Part shown: positions 63,495 to 64,000 of the stretch, piece by piece
Position numbering within the stretch: the first letter of the stretch is position 1
Layout: every line of letters begins with the position of its first letter
Notes under the pieces: generated by a model
Database searches by the model: none
What the model was told of the DNA's origin: nothing
The model's input: the letters and a program-made list of their open reading frames with translations, nothing else
Made by a program: the position numbers and the translations under genes
Source: Micromussa lordhowensis
Taxonomy: Eukaryota > Cnidaria > Anthozoa > Scleractinia > Lobophylliidae
DNA: 64,000 bases
Assembly (NCBI GenBank): GCA_964020085.1
Contig: OZ026608.1
Coordinates: 16,571,479-16,635,478 of the forward strand
Reading direction: 5' to 3'

Positions 63495-64000
63495 GACTCT
63501 ATCGGTCCCTTACTAGCTAATGTTTTCATGTCCCACATCGAAGAAAACCTTGAGCGAGAGGGTAAACTCTCTTCTTTCTATGGAAGATATGCTGATGATG
63601 CGCTCTCCATCATGCCGAATATAGCAACATCATCTAACATCCTGGACACGCTTAACAAACCACATTCCTCCGTAAAATTCACGATGGAAACCGAATACAA
63701 TGGAATGCTCCCATTTCTTGGTATCCAGTTGCTGAACCGATCGCCTCAAATAGAGACAAAGGTGTACGTAAAACCCACTAATTCAGGTCTACTATTGCAC
63801 TATCAGAGTCATGTTGACAATCGGTACAAAAAGGGTTTACTGAGAACTATGCTTGATCGAGCACATCGTATATCTTCATCTTGGTCACATTTTCCGACGA
63901 ATGTGATCGTTCTACCATCAAAAGTTTCGTTGACTCAAAGGTCTGTGCCCAACAGCAGCTTTTATTACCATCTCAAGAGACAGATTACACGATTCGAGTA
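63495..64000 (+). pseudogene. Penelope-like element reverse transcriptase, broken
   Basis: The frame from about 63503 gives RT signatures: an ANVFMSHIE helix, the catalytic FYGRYADDAL box, LPFLGIQLL, then VYVKPTNSGLLLHYQSHVDN and LLRTMLDRAH, which identify a Penelope-like retroelement. After SSWSHF (about 63890) the matching frame shifts by one base and part of the conserved stretch is missing, so this copy is defective. It continues beyond the window; no GIY-YIG domain is visible. Confidence 0.82.

Overview
The window is eukaryotic nuclear DNA, AT-rich, with short phase-consistent exons, GT-AG introns and dense small repeats (tRNA-headed SINEs, hairpin MITEs, a Penelope-like retroelement). 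The two gene families and the repeat types suggest an invertebrate animal, most likely an anthozoan cnidarian such as a stony coral. The species assignment is inference.

Left third (1-21004, + strand): the 3' part of a TRPA1-like cation channel gene. Twenty-five exons join with no phase break and encode 902 residues: ankyrin repeats, pre-S1 linker, six membrane segments, pore and C-terminal tail. The 5' end lies outside the window. The introns hold SINEs, MITEs, large hairpins, a LINE tail and microsatellites.

Middle (21005-34113): about 13 kb with no confidently recognised gene. It holds hairpin elements, degenerate repeats related to ones in the TRPA introns, a cluster of three E2F-type motifs, a possible + strand first exon near 24.4 kb and a weakly supported minus-strand spliced locus at 28.2-31.3 kb.

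Right half (34114-62806, - strand): a secreted-type glycoside hydrolase family 10 (xylanase-like) gene. Thirteen phase-consistent exons encode a CBM4/9-type carbohydrate-binding module, a complete GH10 barrel with both catalytic glutamates, an acidic linker and a C-terminal WSC domain. The signal-peptide exon is not visible. The far right edge carries a broken Penelope-like reverse transcriptase.

The outstanding feature is inside this gene. Its fourth visible intron (42908-58010) contains a head-to-tail array of 67 tRNA-Arg (anticodon TCG) genes in about 12 kb. All are on the same strand as the host gene, one per ~180 bp unit, each followed by a T-rich Pol III-type terminator. Two more full copies and one truncated copy sit in longer (~640 bp) units to the left and look like the ancestral form. 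About half of the array copies match the 73-nt consensus exactly. Others form subfamilies, including one with a compensated anticodon-stem pair and single copies with altered anticodons (TCA, TCC). Higher-order repeats of 7 and 4 units show recent segmental amplification.
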